Positions 1-6,721 of a stretch of 15,445 nt of DNA are shown here, one piece after another; within the stretch, counting starts at the first letter, position 1; each line of letters opens with the position of its first letter. The stretch spans positions 1 through 15,445 of the forward strand of contig JAEDGA010000026.1 of NCBI GenBank assembly GCA_016297775.1, read 5' to 3'. A program made the translations under genes and the position numbers. This stretch comes from Candidatus Methanomethylophilaceae archaeon (GTDB taxonomy: Archaea > Thermoplasmatota > Thermoplasmata > Methanomassiliicoccales > Methanomethylophilaceae). Under the pieces are notes generated by a model, which was not told the DNA's origin, made no database searches, and worked only from the letters and a program-made list of their open reading frames with translations.

Positions 1-81
1 GTGGACTCCAGCGCCATCGGGAATGCGGATCCGGCCCCATCGATGTCCTGGATTTCGAAAATCGATCAAAATTCGAAATGA
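1..81 (+). other. Possible 3' tail of a plus-strand gene cut by the window edge
   Basis: Reading frame 1 is open from the first base and ends in TGA at 79-81, giving 26 residues that begin VDSSAIGNADPAP and end in DQNSK. It contains no recognisable motif. It is listed only because a gene running in from the left would have to end about here, before the hairpin at 97-125, and because it would share the TGA stop used by every other gene. The stretch may equally be non-coding. Confidence 0.2.
52..79. repeat. AT-rich inverted repeat ATTTCGAA / TTCGAAAT
   Basis: An 8-base perfect inverted repeat (52-59 and 72-79) flanks a 12-base AT-rich spacer. It lies just beyond the aminotransferase hairpin in the direction of minus-strand transcription. 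On that strand it supplies short T runs, so it may be part of the 3' end of the aminotransferase transcript rather than an operator. Confidence 0.4.
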
Positions 82-96
82 ATCTGTATCCGTACA

Positions 97-125
97 CGAC
101 AGGGGTGGCAAAGCCACCCGTGTCG
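97..125 (-). terminator. Hairpin terminator after the aminotransferase gene
   Basis: GGGTGGC (103-109) pairs with GCCACCC (113-119) across an AAA loop. The stem extends outwards with CGACA/TGTCG after one G-G mismatch. It sits 5 bases beyond the stop codon of the minus-strand aminotransferase, and T-rich sequence follows on the minus strand (roughly 55-80). A role as the 3' end of that transcript is likely but inferred. It could also serve a gene arriving from the left. Confidence 0.55.
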
Positions 126-130
126 GAACA

Positions 131-1288
131 TCAGAGGTTTGCGAGGACCTTCTTGATCCTGGAGAGACCTTCGATGATGTCCTCCTCGCTGGCGGCGTAG
201 GAGAATCTGAAGAATCCCTCTCCGCAGGGTCCGAACGCCCTTCCGGGAGTTACTCCGACGTGTCCCTCCATGAGGAGCTTCTCCGCGAGCTCCATGGACG
301 GGATCTTGGCGGAGTACTTGGGGAACAGGTAGAACGCCCCTCCGGGAACACCGCACTCGAGACCGGGGATCTCGTCGATGAGATCGAGTGCCAGATCGCG
401 GCGCTTCTTGAATGTGGCGACCATGTTGTCCTTGTCCTTCTGCTGTCCCCTGATGGCCTCGATGGCCGCAGGCTGGGTGAATGATGTGCAACATGTGACG
501 GAGTGGGACTGCAGCTTGTTGATCGCCTTGATGTCCGCCTCGGGTGCGATGGCCCATCCGAGCCTCCATCCGGTCATGGCGTAGGTCTTGGAGAGTCCGG
601 AGACGGTGATGGTCCTGTCGAACATGTCGGGCATGGCGGCGATGGAGTGGTGCTTGCCCTCGTAGATGATGTTCTCGTAGATCTCGTCGGAGAGGACCAC
701 GATGTCGTTGTCCTTACAGATGTCCGCGACACCCTTGAGTGTGGACTCGGGCTGAACGCATCCGGTGGGGTTGGAAGGGGAGTTGATGACCATCATCTTG
801 GTCTTGGAAGTGACCGCCTTCGCGACGTTGTCGGGATCGATGACGAAACCGTCCTCGAAGCTTGTGGACACGTATTTGGGGATGGCACCGCACATCCTGA
901 TGTGCGCCTCGTAGGAGACCCAGGAAGGATCGGGGAGGAGGACCTCGTCCCCGGGATCCAGATATGCCAGTGCGATCATGAACAGTGCCTGCTTGGTAGG
1001 CGTCACCAGAACGTTGGACGCGTCACAGGGGATGCCATTCTTCGCTTTGGTGGATTCCGCGATGGCCTTCCTGAGCTCGGGGATACCCATGGAGGGGGTG
1101 TAGTGCGTGAAACCGGAACGAAGGGATTCCACGCATGCATCGACGATGTTCTCGGGAGTGGCGAAATCGGGTTCGCCGAGGGAGAAGGAGATGACATCCT
1201 TTCCTTCCGCCCTGAGTTTGCTTACAAGATTAGAAATTGCGATCGTGCCCGAGGGCGGGATCTCGTTAAGTCTATGGGATGTGTTCAT
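131..1288 (-). CDS. Class I PLP-dependent aminotransferase (aspartate aminotransferase-like)
   Basis: This is a 385-residue fold-type I aminotransferase that moves an amino group between an amino acid and a 2-oxoacid, probably aspartate/oxaloacetate, in the cytosol. Visible family marks are NPTG (173-176), the cofactor-contacting DEIY (201-204), the Schiff-base lysine K234 in SGLSK followed by GWRLGW (240-245), and the carboxylate-binding arginine R361 in FFRFSY. The length matches the AspAT I-gamma subfamily. The loop that normally reads VTxGxKQAL is VTPTKQAL here (95-102), one residue shorter. The ATG at 1288 has a GGTGA Shine-Dalgarno (1296-1300) seven bases upstream and a TATA-like CTTAATAG at 1336-1343. 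The gene follows purP on the same strand after 108 bases, with its own promoter. The true substrate (aspartate, alanine or aromatic) cannot be fixed from sequence alone. Confidence 0.9.
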   Translation of the reverse strand: MNTSHRLNEIPPSGTIAISNLVSKLRAEGKDVISFSLGEPDFATPENIVDACVESLRSGFTHYTPSMGIPELRKAIAESTKAKNGIPCDASNVLVTPTKQALFMIALAYLDPGDEVLLPDPSWVSYEAHIRMCGAIPKYVSTSFEDGFVIDPDNVAKAVTSKTKMMVINSPSNPTGCVQPESTLKGVADICKDNDIVVLSDEIYENIIYEGKHHSIAAMPDMFDRTITVSGLSKTYAMTGWRLGWAIAPEADIKAINKLQSHSVTCCTSFTQPAAIEAIRGQQKDKDNMVATFKKRRDLALDLIDEIPGLECGVPGGAFYLFPKYSAKIPSMELAEKLLMEGHVGVTPGRAFGPCGEGFFRFSYAASEEDIIEGLSRIKKVLANL

Positions 1289-1335
1289 TGAACTTTCACC
1301 GACTCGTCTTTTCTATACCCTGCATAGGGACACCT

Positions 1336-1343
1336 CTATTAAG
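1336..1343 (-). promoter_or_regulatory. TATA-like box of the aminotransferase gene
   Basis: On the minus strand this reads CTTAATAG, preceded by a purine-rich AAG that could act as a BRE. A start site about 25 bases downstream would give a leader of roughly 20-25 bases, enough to hold the GGTGA site at 1296-1300. Assigned by position and composition only. Confidence 0.4.
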
Positions 1344-1369
1344 CTTGCCCCTGGAAATACGGCCGGTGT

Positions 1370-1394
1370 GCCGGAGGACGGGAGGTCCGCCGGC
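1370..1394 (-). terminator. Hairpin directly after purP
   Basis: On the minus strand, two bases after the purP stop, GCCGGCGGAC pairs with GTCCTCCGGC (one mismatch in ten) around a five-base loop. Only a weak T stretch (TATTT, near 1351-1357) follows. It is a plausible 3' hairpin separating purP from the aminotransferase promoter. Confidence 0.45.
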
Positions 1395-1396
1395 GA

Positions 1397-2470
1397 TCAG
1401 GTCATGAGCGACTTGAACGTTCCGTCCTTGAGCGAATCGCGGATCTCCATGGCGAGCCTTCCGCCGGTGCTGAGTCCCGGATAGATGAGGTCGGCATACG
1501 GCGAACCGGAGATGAACGGATTGGTACCGGCGACGATCCTGGTGGAGATCTCGAACACCTTGAACTCGAGCTTGTCGGTGACGACGGTCTCGAGACAGAA
1601 CGGACCCCACATTCCGCCGAACAGCTCATAGGAACGGTTGACAACCTTCTCCGCCATGTCGAACGCCTTGGGGAGGAGCGATTCCCTGATGACCACGGGA
1701 AGATTCCCCGTGACGACGAAGGACGGATTGAGACCGTATCTCCTCGCATCCTCGATGGATCCGAGCTTGTACATCTCATCGATGTTGCTCTCGTCCCTCC
1801 TGTCGATGGACAGCAGCTCGATGGATCCTCCCTGCTTGATGCGGTATCCGTCGGTCTTGTTGGGTGCGTAGAAGAAGTGCAGGTAGTACCTGGTTCCGAG
1901 GCAGTACTCCTGTATCGTGTAAGGCTGGGTATTGTCGATGGACATCTTGAAGTCCGGGTAGTCCTTGGCGATGAAGAATCCCCTTCCTCCCTTGGCTCCG
2001 TGGTACTTCACCATCACGGGTTCGTTGATCTCCCTGGGATCGGTGAACAGACGGGGCATGGTGACTCCTGCCGAGGTAAGCCATTCCCTCTGCATACCTC
2101 TGTCGGATTCCCATCCTAGGACGGCACGGTTGCCGTATGTGGGCACCTCGTACTCTCCGAACCTCTCCGGACCCATGTACTCTACGAACGAGCCGTGGGG
2201 GATGATGACCACGTTCTTCTCGTGGAGCTCGTCTACCCTGGACTCCATGTCCTCGAAGCTCTTGTACCTGATGATCTCGTCGGGTTTTGCGAGGGGGAAC
2301 GCGTCGTAATATCTGGTGTCGTGGGAGATCGTAAGACCCAGGGTCTTGAATCCGAGCTTCCTGGCACCGTGGAAGATCTGTAAAGAAGAATGCGAACACA
2401 TCGTCGCGAGCGTTATATCCTCCGGATCGTAACCGCTCAGTATCGAATCGATCTTGTTCTTGGGAACCAT
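1397..2470 (-). CDS. purP: PurP, formate-dependent FAICAR synthetase
   Basis: PurP (5-formaminoimidazole-4-carboxamide ribonucleotide synthetase) uses ATP and formate to formylate AICAR, a late step of archaeal purine synthesis. The 357-residue product fits the family length of about 360. The N-terminal domain has the CSHSSLQIFHGARKLGF segment (25-41) with the conserved H27. The ATP-grasp part follows, with the glycine-rich loop VKYHGAKGGRGFF (154-166). Near the C-terminus, VFEISTRIVAGTN (305-317) carries metal- and ATP-ligand residues such as E307 and N317. The frame stays open upstream to 2617, but the ATG at 2470 is chosen because the family begins here and a TATA box lies 20 bases upstream. 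There is no Shine-Dalgarno, so the mRNA is probably leaderless. No other purine gene is adjacent. Confidence 0.95.
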   Translation of the reverse strand: MVPKNKIDSILSGYDPEDITLATMCSHSSLQIFHGARKLGFKTLGLTISHDTRYYDAFPLAKPDEIIRYKSFEDMESRVDELHEKNVVIIPHGSFVEYMGPERFGEYEVPTYGNRAVLGWESDRGMQREWLTSAGVTMPRLFTDPREINEPVMVKYHGAKGGRGFFIAKDYPDFKMSIDNTQPYTIQEYCLGTRYYLHFFYAPNKTDGYRIKQGGSIELLSIDRRDESNIDEMYKLGSIEDARRYGLNPSFVVTGNLPVVIRESLLPKAFDMAEKVVNRSYELFGGMWGPFCLETVVTDKLEFKVFEISTRIVAGTNPFISGSPYADLIYPGLSTGGRLAMEIRDSLKDGTFKSLMT

Positions 2471-2490
2471 AACGTCTAATTGGTTTCCGT

Positions 2491-2518
2491 TATAAAGGTA
2501 TTTCGCAGAATATAAAGG
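2491..2518 (-). promoter_or_regulatory. Tandem TATA boxes upstream of purP
   Basis: The octamer tataaagg (CCTTTATA on the minus strand) occurs twice, at 2491-2498 and 2511-2518, exactly 20 bases apart. The near copy predicts a start site at or next to the purP ATG (leaderless). The far copy predicts a leader of roughly 18 bases without a Shine-Dalgarno. Confidence 0.65.
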
Positions 2519-2584
2519 GAGAACGAGATGGCCCGCGATGACCGGATGCACACAGTTGTGAAGAATGGGGATGCCGGATCCTTT

Positions 2585-2612
2585 CCCGGAAGCCGCCCGA
2601 TGGCGGCACGGG
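2585..2612. other. GC-rich hairpin in the purP-RPA intergenic region
   Basis: GCCGCC (2592-2597) pairs with GGCGGC (2602-2607) across a CGAT loop. The stem extends outward with CCCG/CGGG (2585-2588, 2609-2612) across a small internal bulge. No T run follows on either strand and no gene ends here, so an ordinary terminator role is unlikely. The rest of the 280-base gap (2471-2750) holds the promoters of the two divergent genes and a dyad at 2656-2675. I see no small gene in it. Confidence 0.4.
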
Positions 2613-2655
2613 TGCATATTGTATGAACATCTGGCTCATTGGGATCGCATCCTGT

Positions 2656-2675
2656 CCGTAACTATGTCGTTACGG
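2656..2675 (+). promoter_or_regulatory. Candidate operator dyad upstream of RPA
   Basis: CCGTAAC (2656-2662) and GTTACGG (2669-2675) form a perfect 7-base inverted repeat with a 6-base spacer. It ends 14 bases before the TATA-like gaaatatc at 2690-2697 that should drive the RPA operon. Arm centres are 13 bases apart, close to one helical turn, as expected for a dimeric regulator. The function is inferred from position. Confidence 0.4.
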
Positions 2676-2689
2676 TTAACTGCAAGGTT

Positions 2690-2697
2690 GAAATATC
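2690..2697 (+). promoter_or_regulatory. TATA-like box of the RPA operon
   Basis: This AT-rich octamer gaaatatc lies 53 bases before the RPA start. A start site about 25 bases downstream leaves a leader of some 30 bases that carries the GGAGG at 2739-2743. Confidence 0.4.
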
Positions 2698-2750
2698 GAC
2701 AGCATGATAGTCCCGTGCTCCGACGGGACATCCGTCATGGAGGCGATCGA

Positions 2751-4109
2751 ATGAACATGGAAGAACTAACACCTCTGATCGAAGAACTAAAACAGGTGCT
2801 GAAGGACAAAGCAACGGAGAAGGACATCATCGAACAACTGACCCTTTTCGTTGACGAATACGCGGTCGGCCCGGATGTGGCCAGACGCGCCATCATCAAC
2901 AAGTTCGGTGGGAAACTGACCGACGGGAACAGGGAGTTCGTCACCGGCAACGCCGTCTCCAAGAAGATCGGGGAGCTCAACGGAATGGAACAGAACGTTG
3001 ACATCCTCGCCAAGGTCGTCTTCAGCGAGCAGAAGATCGTCAAGATAAAGGGTGTGGACAGGGAGATAGTCTCCGGTATCATCGGGGACAGCACCGGTAC
3101 CGCATCGTTCACAGTATGGGACGGGGCCAACCACGGGGACATCCGCAAGGGCCAGGTCTGGCTCTTCAGAAATGCATACACCAAGCGTTGGAACGACCGC
3201 ATACAGGTCAACATGGGTAAGAACTGCATATTCAACAAGAAGGACGAGATGGCCGACGACCCGTCGCTCCAGCTCTCCGAAAGACCCATATCCTATTCGT
3301 CCTCGGTGGCCAAGGTGTCCGACCTCAGGGAAGGTATCGGGAACGTCTCCGTCACCGGAAAGATCATCTCCGTGGAGGCGAGGAACATCACCGTGAAGGG
3401 CGAACCAAGGACCGTGTACTCCGGTATATTCGCGGACGAGACCGGCAAAGTACAATTCTCCGCATGGAACGATTTCGACCTCCACGACAACGATACGATA
3501 TCCGTGAAGAACGCGTACATCCGTTCCTGGAACGGCATCCCCCAGCTCAACTTCGGCGACAAGGCCGAGGTCAACAAGGTGGATGATACGTTCGGAGACC
3601 TGTCGTCCGCGATCGCCAACAGGAAGACCATCGGCGAGATCCTCAGATCCGGCGGAGGCATGGACATAGAGACCTCCGGTACCATCGTGGAACTGCAGAA
3701 GAACAGCGGACTCATCAGGAGATGCCCCCAGTGCAACCGTTCCACCATAAACGGCGAGTGCCAGATGCACGGTACCGTCGAACCCACGGATGATCTGAGA
3801 ATGAAGATCACAATAGACGACGGAACGGGAGCGGTGAGCGCCATCGTCGGACGCGAGCTCACCGAGAAACTTACCGGGATCACCCTCGCCATAGCCATAG
3901 ACCTGGCCAAGGCAAGGGGGGAGAGCGAGATAATCTCCAAATCCATGGCCGAGAAGGTCGTCATGAAGCACATATCCGTCCGCGGAAACGTGATGAAGAA
4001 GGAGGACTTCGGACCGATGATGATCGTCAAGGAGGCAGAGTTCGACGAAGTAGATGTGAAGACAGCGGCCAAGGACCTCCTTTCCAAGATCGAGGAGGTG
4101 CTCCAATGA
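2751..4109 (+). CDS. rpa: Replication protein A, single-stranded DNA-binding (COG1599)
   Basis: This is the archaeal single-stranded DNA-binding protein of replication, repair and recombination, 452 residues. After a helical N-terminal region (about 1-75) come three OB folds: about 82-165 (with VSGIIGDSTGTASFTVWD), about 186-277 (with YSGIFADETGKVQFSAWN) and about 303-435. The third is interrupted by a zinc finger with C325, C328, C337 and H340 (CX2C-X8-CX2H). The repeated D-x-TG-x-x-x-F-x-x-W pattern in folds 1 and 2 is typical of RPA OB folds. The ATG at 2751 has GGAGG at 2739-2743, seven bases upstream. An open frame to 2565 lacks such a site. The gene overlaps the next by ATGA, so the two proteins are probably translationally coupled. 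A dyad upstream may regulate the pair. Confidence 0.93.
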   Translation: MNMEELTPLIEELKQVLKDKATEKDIIEQLTLFVDEYAVGPDVARRAIINKFGGKLTDGNREFVTGNAVSKKIGELNGMEQNVDILAKVVFSEQKIVKIKGVDREIVSGIIGDSTGTASFTVWDGANHGDIRKGQVWLFRNAYTKRWNDRIQVNMGKNCIFNKKDEMADDPSLQLSERPISYSSSVAKVSDLREGIGNVSVTGKIISVEARNITVKGEPRTVYSGIFADETGKVQFSAWNDFDLHDNDTISVKNAYIRSWNGIPQLNFGDKAEVNKVDDTFGDLSSAIANRKTIGEILRSGGGMDIETSGTIVELQKNSGLIRRCPQCNRSTINGECQMHGTVEPTDDLRMKITIDDGTGAVSAIVGRELTEKLTGITLAIAIDLAKARGESEIISKSMAEKVVMKHISVRGNVMKKEDFGPMMIVKEAEFDEVDVKTAAKDLLSKIEEVLQ

Positions 4110-5068
4110 GCGGAAGGGAGACCGCGTGGAGGATCTTCGCACGCGAACTGAACGGTTCGTCCCTTGAGAAGAGGGGATCCGAAGAGATGTCCCCGTCGTA
4201 CATCATCACCCCGCTCGGTACCATGGTCAACAGGGTCCTGCTCACAGGAGTGCTCACGGAGAAGGAGAACACCGGTACCGAAGAGGAGCCCATGTGGAGG
4301 GCCAGAGTGCAGGACATCTCGGGCAACTTCTTCCTCAACGTCGGAAGATACCAGCCGGAAGCGGCGGCCGCCATGGCCGACCTGGACACGCCGTCATACG
4401 TCGCGGTCATCGGGAAGATCAGGACATACTCCCCCGAAGAAGGCAAGGTGTACGTATCCATCAGACCAGAACGCATCGTGCAGATAAGCGAGAAAGACAG
4501 GAACCTCTGGCTCCTCGAAGCGTCGCAGTGCATGTGGGACCGTCTGCTGAAGGTACGCGAAGCGGTGAAGGACCCCGAGGCAGGACAGAACGAACTCATC
4601 GCAAAGGGATTCACGCAACAGGAGGCCGAAGGCATCTGCATGGCATTGGACCACTACGGTAGCCCGGATTCGACCACATACCTGAAGACCCTCCAGTCCG
4701 CACTCAGGAAACTGTTGCCCGACAGCGAGGTGGACTTCGGTCTGCCGGACGACTCCGCCGACTATCCCGACGAGATGGATGACTCCGAGATCGAGAGCGA
4801 GAGACCTACCGTTCAAGCAACGGATACCTCCTCTGCACCCGCTCCAGCCGATACGTCCGGCGATTCCATGGATAAGGAGGAGATCATCCTCGGATTCATC
4901 GACAGACTCGACCCCGGAGGATCCGCAAAAGGTGCGCCCAGGGATGAGATCGAGAGACTCGCCGCCGAGGAGGGCATATCCGCCGACGAGGTGGAGGAGA
5001 TCTCCGACACCCTGATGGACAAGGGACTGGTATACGAGCCCAACCTCGGATACCTCAGAAAGATCTGA
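4106..5068 (+). CDS. RPA-associated protein (COG3390-type OB-fold protein)
   Basis: This 320-residue partner of RPA belongs to the family encoded next to RPA in many euryarchaea and thought to bind it. It has an OB-fold region at about 40-126, a helical stretch at 135-205, an acidic, Asp/Ser/Pro-rich linker at 208-256, and a C-terminal helical domain at 257-320 ending in GLVYEPNLGYLRKI. That end resembles a winged helix, comparable in layout to the C-terminal domain of eukaryotic RPA32. The ATG overlaps the RPA stop (ATGA), with GGAGGTG at 4094-4100 inside the RPA coding sequence five bases upstream, indicating one operon. The domain assignment of the tail is inference from helix pattern and position. 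Family membership is supported by gene order and the N-terminal pattern. Confidence 0.85.
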   Translation: MSGRETAWRIFARELNGSSLEKRGSEEMSPSYIITPLGTMVNRVLLTGVLTEKENTGTEEEPMWRARVQDISGNFFLNVGRYQPEAAAAMADLDTPSYVAVIGKIRTYSPEEGKVYVSIRPERIVQISEKDRNLWLLEASQCMWDRLLKVREAVKDPEAGQNELIAKGFTQQEAEGICMALDHYGSPDSTTYLKTLQSALRKLLPDSEVDFGLPDDSADYPDEMDDSEIESERPTVQATDTSSAPAPADTSGDSMDKEEIILGFIDRLDPGGSAKGAPRDEIERLAAEEGISADEVEEISDTLMDKGLVYEPNLGYLRKI

Positions 5069-5090
5069 GTGTTCGAACAAACAATAAGAT

Positions 5091-5120
5091 CCCCCGCATA
5101 TGCGGGGGAAGATGTTTTTT
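5091..5120. terminator. Bidirectional hairpin terminator between the RPA operon and the zinc-ribbon gene
   Basis: The perfect palindrome cccccgcatatgcggggg (5091-5108) begins 22 bases after the RPA-partner stop and is followed by T6 at 5115-5120. The minus-strand zinc-ribbon gene ends at 5130, so the same GC-rich stem can close both convergent transcripts. The T run favours the plus strand. Confidence 0.75.
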
Positions 5121-5129
5121 ATTGCGATA

Positions 5130-5723
5130 TCAAGCCGCGAAATACTTGTCGGACCTGTATATCAGGAACGTCACCAATCCACCCACGAGGAGAGTGAATA
5201 TCGCAGAAGAGATCCCTCCTCCGAGCAGGGGACACAGGAACGCTCCGGACATAGCGATCAGGGTGGACGCCGCACAGGCGATCACCGCGTACATGCGGTT
5301 CTCACGCTTGTAACAGAAGTACGCACTGACTCCCGCGGCAACGGCGGACAGGAGACCGACGATACCGATGATGAAGGTCTCGGACAGGAACTGCTCCTTG
5401 GTGATGACGACACCTAAGTTGGAGTACATCCAATCGGCGAAGCTCTCACCCAAGGACTCTATGAACATCTGGTCGAGGGTATCATACATCTCGGGACTGA
5501 AGGAGAGCATCGAAACGGATCCCATGAGCTCCACTATCGTGTAGATTATCAGAAGCACGAAGGAGAACAGGAGGGTACCCCCCATAGAAGTGGGCCTGGA
5601 CGCCGCGATGGTGGCCTTCGCCTCCTCCGGCTTTATTATCGCTCCGCATGCGGGGCAATATACAGAATCGGTCTTGAGGTTCTCGCCACAGTGGGGGCAG
5701 AACCCGTAATTCTCATCAGACAT
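5130..5723 (-). CDS. Zinc-ribbon membrane protein of unknown function
   Basis: This 197-residue protein begins with a short zinc ribbon (C9, C12, C23, C26 in FCPHC...YCPAC). It is followed by four likely membrane helices at about 48-72, 116-137, 144-164 and 170-190. The first loop (73-115) is acidic and contains an aromatic FADWMY segment. Such zinc-ribbon plus membrane proteins are common in archaea and mostly uncharacterised, and no function is assigned. The ATG at 5723 is chosen over the longer open frame to 5840 because the zinc ribbon starts here and a T/A-rich box lies 22 bases upstream (5746-5754). There is no Shine-Dalgarno, so the transcript is probably leaderless. It diverges from the GPN GTPase across a 196-base gap with nested dyads. 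Confidence 0.75.
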   Translation of the reverse strand: MSDENYGFCPHCGENLKTDSVYCPACGAIIKPEEAKATIAASRPTSMGGTLLFSFVLLIIYTIVELMGSVSMLSFSPEMYDTLDQMFIESLGESFADWMYSNLGVVITKEQFLSETFIIGIVGLLSAVAAGVSAYFCYKRENRMYAVIACAASTLIAMSGAFLCPLLGGGISSAIFTLLVGGLVTFLIYRSDKYFAA

Positions 5724-5745
5724 ACCTGTCTTACGTGCGAACGTG

Positions 5746-5754
5746 TTTAAAAAA
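5746..5754 (-). promoter_or_regulatory. TATA-like box of the zinc-ribbon membrane protein
   Basis: On the minus strand this reads TTTTTTAAA and lies 22 bases before the ATG, the spacing expected for a start site at or very near the start codon. Confidence 0.5.
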
Positions 5755-5762
5755 TTAATCCT

Positions 5763-5817
5763 GACAGGGATCGTGTCTCCGACCGACATATCGGGATTCA
5801 CCGATATTTCGCCTGTC
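5763..5817. promoter_or_regulatory. Nested inverted repeats between divergent genes
   Basis: An outer pair GACAGG (5763-5768) / CCTGTC (5812-5817) encloses a perfect inner pair ATATCGG (5788-5794) / CCGATAT (5801-5807) with a 6-base spacer. The inner dyad has the same 7-6-7 geometry as the one before RPA but a different sequence. A third CCTGTC lies at 5725-5730, beside the minus-strand start codon. The block could be an operator for either divergent gene or an RNA stem. Confidence 0.4.
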
Positions 5818-5919
5818 CCACCATGGCGATCATCATGCACGGACGACTTCGCCTGACCTGCGGGATGTCAGAGGATGAAAAATACCATAACTCGGAAGTA
5901 CATCATCCGTCCGGATAAC

Positions 5920-6687
5920 ATGAGGTTCATCTATTTCGTAGGTACAGCGGGAAGCGGAAAGAGCACGTTGGTCCAGGCATACAAGGAATGGCTGGAGTAC
6001 AACGGGATCGATGCCATCACCATGAACCTGGATCCCGGTTCGGACACGATCCCCTACGAAGCGGACATCGACATCAGGGAATGGATCAACCTCCAGGAGG
6101 TCATGGACCAGTACAATCTCGGACCCAACGGCGCACAGATCGTTGCCGCGGACCTCATAGCGGTCAATGTCGAGAAGCTCGTGGATGCCGTATCCGGTTA
6201 CAAGACGAAATATGTCCTGATCGACACGCCCGGACAGATGGAGTTGTTCGCGTTCAGGGAGTCTTCGGTCAAACTGGTGGAGGCACTCGGCAAAGAGAAA
6301 TCCATGGTGGTGTACACATCCGATCCCCTTCTTTACAGATCACCGAACGGATTCGTGTCCGGTATGATGCTGGGCATGCTGGTACAGTACAGGATGCAGC
6401 TGCCGATGATCAACATCCTGACGAAATCCGACGTCCTCTCCGAAGAGGAGAGGGAAAGGCTGCTCCAGTGGTTCAACGACCCGGACGCGCTGTACGGCGA
6501 TCTGTTGGACGACGATGCCGATCCCAGCGGAGTGGTGGGTATGGAACTCTTCAGGACCATGGAGAATGTAGGGGTCTTCGGGGAGATGAGGGCAGTGTCC
6601 GCAAAAGAAGGGGAAGGTATGGAGGAGATCTACGGAGCATCCCAGCAGACCTTCTTCGCCGGAGAGGATCCGGACGACATATTCTGA
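5920..6687 (+). CDS. GPN-loop GTPase (archaeal Npa3/Gpn family)
   Basis: This 255-residue GTPase belongs to the GPN-loop family. Eukaryotic members help assemble and import RNA polymerase II, and the archaeal role is less defined. Visible motifs are the P-loop GTAGSGKST (8-16), the signature G68-P69-N70 in the insertion after switch I, G3 DTPGQ (102-106), G4 TKSD (168-171) and G5 SAK (227-229). The C-terminus is acidic (ending GEDPDDIF). ATG 5920 is preferred because family members begin right at the first beta strand (MRFIYFVGTAGSGK) and a TATA-like aaaaatac lies at 5878-5885. An in-frame ATG at 5875 would add 15 residues without family support. No Shine-Dalgarno fits either start. The gene converges with PAN across a shared hairpin. 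Confidence 0.92.
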   Translation: MRFIYFVGTAGSGKSTLVQAYKEWLEYNGIDAITMNLDPGSDTIPYEADIDIREWINLQEVMDQYNLGPNGAQIVAADLIAVNVEKLVDAVSGYKTKYVLIDTPGQMELFAFRESSVKLVEALGKEKSMVVYTSDPLLYRSPNGFVSGMMLGMLVQYRMQLPMINILTKSDVLSEEERERLLQWFNDPDALYGDLLDDDADPSGVVGMELFRTMENVGVFGEMRAVSAKEGEGMEEIYGASQQTFFAGEDPDDIF

Positions 6688-6721
6688 TTGCCCGTGATTC
6701 TTCTCCGATTTGAATAAGGTA

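Noticed and set aside
503..1291. 262-residue plus-strand open frame opposite the aminotransferase
   Set aside because: It is a by-product of codon bias on the true minus-strand gene, with repetitive Gly/Asp/Val-rich sequence and no motif.
2471..2617. 49-residue N-terminal extension of purP
   Set aside because: It would place the duplicated TATA boxes inside the coding sequence and has no PurP family counterpart.
2737..2754. Five-codon ATG...TGA reading frame overlapping the RPA start
   Set aside because: It arises from the ATGGAGG Shine-Dalgarno sequence itself; nothing supports it as a regulatory leader peptide.
2787..4142. 451-residue minus-strand open frame opposite RPA
   Set aside because: RPA in the plus frame has clear OB folds and a zinc finger. 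The antisense frame is low-complexity Leu/Gly/Asp/Val sequence typical of shadows.
5875..5919. Upstream ATG for the GPN GTPase (15 extra residues)
   Set aside because: The family begins at the first strand next to the P-loop, and the TATA-like aaaaatac would fall inside the gene. It is kept only as an alternative start.
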